A DNA stretch of 11,816 nucleotides from the NCBI GenBank assembly GCA_913040875.1, contig CAJWHX010000065.1:1-11816 (forward strand), in the 5' to 3' direction. Of this stretch, positions 8,032 through 11,816 are shown in pieces. The notes beneath the pieces are model-generated. The model searched no databases. It was not told where the DNA came from and saw only the letters and a list, made by a program, of their open reading frames with translations. This DNA comes from an uncultured Pseudomonadota bacterium. Lineage in GTDB: Bacteria; Myxococcota; UBA796. Both the position numbers and the translations under genes were made by a program. Numbering within the stretch: the first letter of the stretch is position 1; every line of letters begins with the position of its first letter.

Positions 8032-9886
8032 ATACACCTCCGAATGCATGGATCAGAACGCTGGCTTGCGCATTTGAATCCATCAATATCTGAAAAATCG
8101 TATATCCAACGCCCATAAGCGCCTCACCGACGATCAATCCAGCAGCAATCGGCACCAGCTTTGAATCATAAATCTCTCGACCATACCGCTTGATCAAAGC
8201 CATATTCATGAAGCAGCCTACCCCATAGCCCAATGTAATTGAAAACGGGAGGTACATTGCCAACCCAACCAAAGCACCAAGTCCACTTGCTGGTGCAGCC
8301 CCCAAGAGCACACCAATGGTACCACCCATCATATACTTGTCTATCGGGATATTTCCATTGACAACACCATCTACAATTCCCATCAAGGCTCCGGCTTGTG
8401 GAGCCGGAAAAGATGTGCCTGGGCCAAACCCGTTGGCGCCGTTTGGTCCACTGGACCAAATGATGTAAATCACCGCGACAGCAACGATAGAACCAATCCA
8501 AGTCACGCAGAACTGAATCATCTGCTGTTTAATGGGACGAGCGCCAACCAAAAAACCAGTTTTTAAATCTTGCATCATATCGGCACCTTGACCAATCGCA
8601 ACACAAACAGCCACACCAACGACCATAGCGGCTGCAACGTTGTTGTTTAGTAAAAACATCATCAACGTCACGGAAATCAATGCCATACCACTCATGGGTG
8701 AAATATCGGTCATACCAGTTGCTTGAGCGACAATTAATCCTGCTACCCCGAGCCATATGGTTCCAACCGTCGCAGATATAACCGCTTGACCAAAGGTGAC
8801 CCCCGGGGTCATGTATGAAGCCATGAAGAAGACCGCCACCGCGAATATCCCACCACCAATAACCACATTGAGAGACAGCTCATCACCGCCAATATTGCTC
8901 CCCACTGAGTTCGACTTTGCCGCCGATGCCAAAGATATAAATGCACTTTTGATTGCTGGGAATGCCGCAACGACACCCATCAATGCACCTCCGATAAGTG
9001 TTCCGATACCGAGAGGACGAATCATGGACCCATGGAGCAGTCCGAATACCTCTGTACCATTGGCTATGGAGCCCTCTCGAAACTCTGCCAACTGAGATAA
9101 AGACGTTGGGTCAATCCATCCAAACTGTACAGCCATCGGTGAAATGATCCACCATGCAAGAACACCACCAATAAAGAACGGAATTCCACCTTTTCCAGAG
9201 AGCAATCCTGCCGCAACATTCATGAGGGATAGATACAGAACTGGAGCAAACTGATCAGGAATCATCCCAAAAGAGATGTTCAACTCATCATTCATCAATA
9301 AACCAGGTCTATCCACGAGCCCAGTTGCCAGAACGAGTTTCCAAACCCCTGACACAACCACGCCAATCAACAGCAATCGAAACTTGATCAGACTCGTTCC
9401 GCCCGTCTTTAAAATTTCAGCGACAGCGACCCCTGATGGAAATCGAAGCCTGTCCAAGGCAATCATTTGCTTTCGCAAAGGAATTATTAGAATGACTCCC
9501 AAGATTGAACCCGCGACGCCTCCCAACATAATGCTTCCCAAAAGAGGTAGCCAGTTGCCCTCCTCTTCCAGCAAACCAATCCCTGTGTCTGCGCGCATTT
9601 TAGCATCCAGCATGAATAGAGCTGGCAAGGTAAAAACGACCCCTGTTCCGGCCGTATTGATTCCCGACGCGATGGTTTGGTTGATGTTGTTCTCAACGAT
9701 CGTTCCTTTTTTCATCACACCGCGAAGCAGTCCATAGCCGATGATGGCCGCGACGGTCGACCCCCCTATAGAAAACCCAAGTGTTAAAGCAGCGTAGACG
9801 AACGCAATATTGAGAATCACACCTTGAATAATCCCGAGGAAAACGGCTGAAAATGTCAACTCTCGATACTGATTGGATGAGTTCAT
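8024..9886 (-). CDS. OPT-family oligopeptide transporter
   Basis: This 620-aa integral membrane protein belongs to the oligopeptide transporter family, cation-coupled carriers of the inner membrane. Many hydrophobic segments (about 14-16 by eye) span nearly the whole length. Family-type motifs: an N-terminal SAVFLGIIQGVILN segment (13-26), ENNINQTIASGINTAGTG (65-82) followed by FTLPALFML, and RLRFPSGVAVAEILKTGG (146-163). Length and motif layout fit the prokaryotic OPT branch. The substrate could be small peptides, or metal chelates or peptide-like conjugates as in some OPT proteins; sequence alone does not decide. The ATG at 9886 has AGAGGG at 9891-9896 on the minus strand. The gene lies 18 nt after pfkA and overlaps the downstream small membrane protein by 8 nt, so it is the middle gene of a three-gene operon. 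Confidence 0.93.
   Translation of the reverse strand: MNSSNQYRELTFSAVFLGIIQGVILNIAFVYAALTLGFSIGGSTVAAIIGYGLLRGVMKKGTIVENNINQTIASGINTAGTGVVFTLPALFMLDAKMRADTGIGLLEEEGNWLPLLGSIMLGGVAGSILGVILIIPLRKQMIALDRLRFPSGVAVAEILKTGGTSLIKFRLLLIGVVVSGVWKLVLATGLVDRPGLLMNDELNISFGMIPDQFAPVLYLSLMNVAAGLLSGKGGIPFFIGGVLAWWIISPMAVQFGWIDPTSLSQLAEFREGSIANGTEVFGLLHGSMIRPLGIGTLIGGALMGVVAAFPAIKSAFISLASAAKSNSVGSNIGGDELSLNVVIGGGIFAVAVFFMASYMTPGVTFGQAVISATVGTIWLGVAGLIVAQATGMTDISPMSGMALISVTLMMFLLNNNVAAAMVVGVAVCVAIGQGADMMQDLKTGFLVGARPIKQQMIQFCVTWIGSIVAVAVIYIIWSSGPNGANGFGPGTSFPAPQAGALMGIVDGVVNGNIPIDKYMMGGTIGVLLGAAPASGLGALVGLAMYLPFSITLGYGVGCFMNMALIKRYGREIYDSKLVPIAAGLIVGEALMGVGYTIFQILMDSNAQASVLIHAFGGVYV
8037..8041 (-). promoter_or_regulatory. 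Ribosome binding site inside the transporter gene that fixes the next start
   Basis: GGAGG on the minus strand, 5 nt before the ATG at 8031-8029. It lies within the last codons of the OPT gene (F-G-G-V-Y-V-stop). It favours the 187-aa product over a 193-aa form from the ATG at 8049. Confidence 0.75.
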
Positions 9887-9904
9887 GAATCCCTCTATAA
9901 CGAT

Positions 9905-10975
9905 TTACAACAACAAAATATTTTGAACCTTGGCCAACATTTCCATGCGCTGTTTGGTGGTGGGGTGTGTACCGTCCAATAAGCACTTTGTGTCATCCAA
10001 AACCTTTGACAAGGCAAAATAACACACTCTGGGATCTTGTGTCGGCATACCCTCTTCATACGGTCGCCATCCAACCATAACCTGTGTATGTCCACTCATC
10101 GCAAGTTCCGCTGCTGAAAACCCAAGTCGAGACCCCATGACCCTATCCATTGCAGAAGGACGACCTCCTCGAACAACGTGACCCAAAATTGTGTATCTCA
10201 GTGTGGCGCCATTGGTTTCCGTTTGCATGGTACTTTCAAGCTGCTCCGCCAACGAAGCCGTTGATACATCCACACCTTCTGCTTTGATAATGAGCACACG
10301 TTTTTTATTTCGAACCTCAGAGTAGGCATGACGAATCACTTCTTTTAATTCATCCACCAACTGCGTCTGTTCCTTCCCCTGTTCTTTAAACAACACGGCA
10401 TCCGCTGAGCATGCTATTCCAGAAGCCATCGCCAAGTATCCACACTCACGCCCCATGACTTCGACAATAAAAGCGCGCCTGTGCGATCGTGCTGTATCAG
10501 AGATTCTGTCACAGGCCTCCACGATTGAATTAACGGCTGAATCCACACCGATACACATCGACGTACAGGCTATATCGTTGTCGATACTGGCGGGGATTCC
10601 AACAACGTGAATTCCACTCTCTTCGCCAAATACCTTCGCCCCGGGCAAAGAACCATTTCCACCGATAACCACCAACACTTCACATTCGGCGTTTCGTAGA
10701 TTTGTTGCAGCTTGTTCACGACCTTCTTTGGTTCGAAAGGTACTCGAACGAGCTGAACGCAAAAATGTTCCGCCCTCACGGGAGACATCATCCACGCTCA
10801 TCGTACTCAACTCAGTCCATCTAGACTCAATCAAACCGTCATATCCATCTTCAACACCAAGTACTTTCCATCCGGCCGCAGCTGCCGTTTTTACCACGGC
10901 AACAATCGCTGCGTTCATCCCTGGAGCATCGCCACCGGAAGTGAGCACCGCTAACGTAGATTGAACATCCGTCAT
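9905..10975 (-). CDS. pfkA: 6-phosphofructokinase (PFK-1, PfkA family) with altered GGNGS motif
   Basis: This 356-aa enzyme phosphorylates fructose 6-phosphate to fructose 1,6-bisphosphate in glycolysis. Seen: LTSGGDAPGMNAAI (11-24), GGTFLRSAR (68-76), IGGNGS (104-109), IPASIDNDI (127-135, with the catalytic-base Asp132 and Asp134), SHRRAFIVEVMGRECGYLA (164-182), KAEG (231-234) and LRYTILGHVVRGGRPS (259-274). E. coli PfkA has GGDGS here, and its Asp103 helps bind Mg-ATP; in this protein it is Asn107. The next residue is Gly108, and position 124 of E. coli corresponds to Ala129. That excludes the Asp104/Lys124 pair of pyrophosphate-dependent enzymes and points to ATP. A longer form from a TTG at 10987 is possible. 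The ATG at 10975 is preferred because GGAG sits 6 nt upstream and the family's N-terminus begins soon after it. It is the first gene of the minus-strand operon. Confidence 0.93.
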   Translation of the reverse strand: MTDVQSTLAVLTSGGDAPGMNAAIVAVVKTAAAAGWKVLGVEDGYDGLIESRWTELSTMSVDDVSREGGTFLRSARSSTFRTKEGREQAATNLRNAECEVLVVIGGNGSLPGAKVFGEESGIHVVGIPASIDNDIACTSMCIGVDSAVNSIVEACDRISDTARSHRRAFIVEVMGRECGYLAMASGIACSADAVLFKEQGKEQTQLVDELKEVIRHAYSEVRNKKRVLIIKAEGVDVSTASLAEQLESTMQTETNGATLRYTILGHVVRGGRPSAMDRVMGSRLGFSAAELAMSGHTQVMVGWRPYEEGMPTQDPRVCYFALSKVLDDTKCLLDGTHPTTKQRMEMLAKVQNILLL

Positions 10976-10979
10976 ACAC

Positions 10980-11024
10980 ATCTCCAATTCATATTTTGTT
11001 TATAGTACTTCTATCTCCAATTCA
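10980..11024. repeat. Perfect 12-bp direct repeat pair upstream of pfkA
   Basis: ATCTCCAATTCA occurs at 10980-10991 and again at 11013-11024 (TGAATTGGAGAT on the minus strand), 33 bp start to start, close to three helical turns. The copy nearer pfkA contains its Shine-Dalgarno. The other lies where the pfkA promoter might be. It may be a pair of regulator sites or a duplicated leader; function is unknown. Confidence 0.6.
10982..10985 (-). promoter_or_regulatory. Ribosome binding site of pfkA
   Basis: GGAG on the minus strand, 6 nt before the ATG at 10975-10973. It decides that start over the TTG at 10987 and the ATG at 10981, the latter abutting the GGAG. It also lies inside one copy of the 12-bp direct repeat. 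Confidence 0.65.
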
Positions 11025-11029
11025 CTCTT

Positions 11030-11058
11030 TTGACATTCCAAATCCAGCAATTGAATTT
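11030..11058 (+). promoter_or_regulatory. Possible sigma-70 promoter for the carboxylase gene
   Basis: A perfect TTGACA lies at 11030-11035 on the + strand. At 16-17 bp spacing the -10 candidates (TGAATT at 11052, GAATTT at 11053) are poor. If it is used, transcription would start near 11065 and the whole inverted repeat at 11073-11108 would be in the leader RNA. Confidence 0.3.
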
Positions 11059-11072
11059 GCCCCCAAAATGCA

Positions 11073-11108
11073 ATAAATAACCACTCAATCTATTGAGGGG
11101 TTATTTAT
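11073..11108 (+). promoter_or_regulatory. Long inverted repeat covering ribosome binding site and start codon
   Basis: Left arm ATAAATAACCACTCAA (11073-11088), spacer TCTA, right arm TTGAGGGGTTATTTAT (11093-11108). The 16-bp arms match at 15 positions; the only mismatch is A11083/G11098. The right arm contains the Shine-Dalgarno GAGGGG (11095-11100) and the A and U of the carboxylase start codon at 11107. As RNA it would hide the initiation region; as DNA it would be a good site for a dimeric regulator. The arms are seen directly; the role is inferred. Confidence 0.7.
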
Positions 11109-11816
11109 GAGTGCTCTTTCCTTTTCCAAAGTCGCCATCATCAATCGAGGAGAACCAGCCGTTCGTTTCTTGAGAGCGCTGGATGAATTCAACCTCATTC
11201 ACAACACCAACATAAAAGGGGTCGCACTCTACACAGACCCTGATGAACACATGCCATTCGTCAGACAGGCGGATGAAGCAATCCCAATCGGGACCATATT
11301 GCGACCACAGCCAAACGGTAAAATCGTCAATGCCTATTGTGATCATCAATGGATGCTAGACGTCCTCAAAAGGAATGGGTGCGATGCTGTTTGGCCCGGT
11401 TGGGGATTTGTTTCCGAAGATCCTTTGTTTGTACGGCTATTGGAAGAAAACAACATTGTATTTTTGGGTCCTTCCTCTACAGCCATGGGACAGTTGGGGG
11501 ATAAGATAGCCGCCAAACATCTGGCTCAGACGGCTGAAGTTCCGTTGGCACCCTGGGCAGAGTACCAACCCACCTGGACAGAGACCGAGTTGATCCAAAC
11601 GGGTGATACGATCGGTTATCCTTTGATGGTTAAAGCCTCTGCGGGGGGGGGTGGCCGAGGGATTCGAAAAGTAAACGAGGCCTCAGAACTGGCCGCGACG
11701 ATCGAGATCGTCCAAGCCGAAGTTGAAAAATTCTTTGGACAAGGAGGTATTTTACTTGAACGATGTGTCTCCAAGGCTCGCCATATAGAAGTGCAGCTGG
11801 TTTGCACGCCTACTTC
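11107..11816 (+). CDS. Biotin carboxylase domain of a long-type acyl-CoA carboxylase, 5' part (runs off window)
   Basis: The frame is open for 236 codons to the window end with no stop. The visible part is the N-terminal and ATP-grasp start of biotin carboxylase, which carboxylates biotin using ATP and bicarbonate for acetyl- or propionyl-CoA carboxylation. Motifs: KVAIINRGEPAVRFLRA (8-24), ALYTDPDEHMPFVRQADEA (40-58), AVWPGWGFVSEDP (94-106), FLGPSS (119-124), GDKIAAKHLA (131-140), PLMVKASAGGGGRGIR (172-187, the glycine-rich ATP loop) and ERC...ARHIEVQ (218-230). The NRGEP and PGWGFVSEDP forms differ from E. coli AccC (NRGEI, PGYGFLSEN) and recall the very long single-chain carboxylases of myxobacteria and relatives. 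Whether biotin carrier and carboxyltransferase domains follow cannot be seen. GAGGGG lies 6 nt before the ATG, inside a strong inverted repeat. The ATP loop is partly encoded by a run of nine G (11643-11651). Confidence 0.9.
   Translation, partial: MSALSFSKVAIINRGEPAVRFLRALDEFNLIHNTNIKGVALYTDPDEHMPFVRQADEAIPIGTILRPQPNGKIVNAYCDHQWMLDVLKRNGCDAVWPGWGFVSEDPLFVRLLEENNIVFLGPSSTAMGQLGDKIAAKHLAQTAEVPLAPWAEYQPTWTETELIQTGDTIGYPLMVKASAGGGGRGIRKVNEASELAATIEIVQAEVEKFFGQGGILLERCVSKARHIEVQLVCTPT

Noticed and set aside
9276..9737. Open frame of 153 codons antisense to the OPT gene
   Set aside because: A shadow of the transporter on the opposite strand: low-complexity, Pro/Thr/Ser-rich, no ribosome binding site or family resemblance.
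11000..11045. A sigma-70 promoter for pfkA on the minus strand (TACTAT or TATAAA)
   Set aside because: The -10-like hexamers have no acceptable -35 partner at 16-18 bp, so no promoter is called.

Overview
The window looks like a chromosomal segment of a Gram-negative-type bacterium of moderate GC content. Shine-Dalgarno sites, ATGA stop/start overlaps and tightly packed operons rule out a eukaryotic source, even though two proteins resemble eukaryotic or mitochondrial families. The long-type biotin carboxylase start at the right edge and the CCA enzyme resemble myxobacterial/deltaproteobacterial proteins as I remember them. The helicase resembles the alphaproteobacterial/mitochondrial Suv3 group. 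I therefore leave the phylum open.

Left block, + strand, 1-7242. Five genes run in one direction: the 3' part of tgt (queuosine tRNA-guanine transglycosylase); a Suv3-like DExH helicase; a complete bifunctional 6-phosphofructo-2-kinase/fructose-2,6-bisphosphatase; a class II CCA/poly(A) nucleotidyltransferase; and a predicted exported beta-rich protein of unknown function. The last four are joined by three successive 4-nt ATGA overlaps, so they are almost certainly one translationally coupled operon. The theme is RNA processing (tRNA base exchange, RNA unwinding, 3'-end nucleotide addition), with a glycolytic signalling enzyme in the middle.

Middle, 7243-7467. This is a convergent junction. 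A hairpin followed by a T-tract on the minus strand is a good intrinsic terminator for the right-hand minus-strand operon.

Right block, - strand, 10975-7468. The order is pfkA (6-phosphofructokinase with a GGNGS instead of GGDGS metal-site motif), an OPT-family transporter, and a small two-helix membrane protein whose ribosome binding site and start lie inside the end of the transporter gene.

Far right, + strand, from 11107. A long-type acyl-CoA carboxylase begins with its biotin carboxylase domain and is cut by the window edge. The divergent intergenic region (10976-11106) is rich in signals. It holds a perfect 12-bp direct repeat spaced 33 bp and a 16-bp-arm inverted repeat that covers the carboxylase ribosome binding site and the first two bases of its ATG.

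The most notable points are a bacterial enzyme pair that could make and destroy fructose 2,6-bisphosphate close to a PFK-1 gene; the Suv3-like helicase co-operonic with a CCA/PAP-type polymerase; and the start-codon hairpin of the carboxylase gene.
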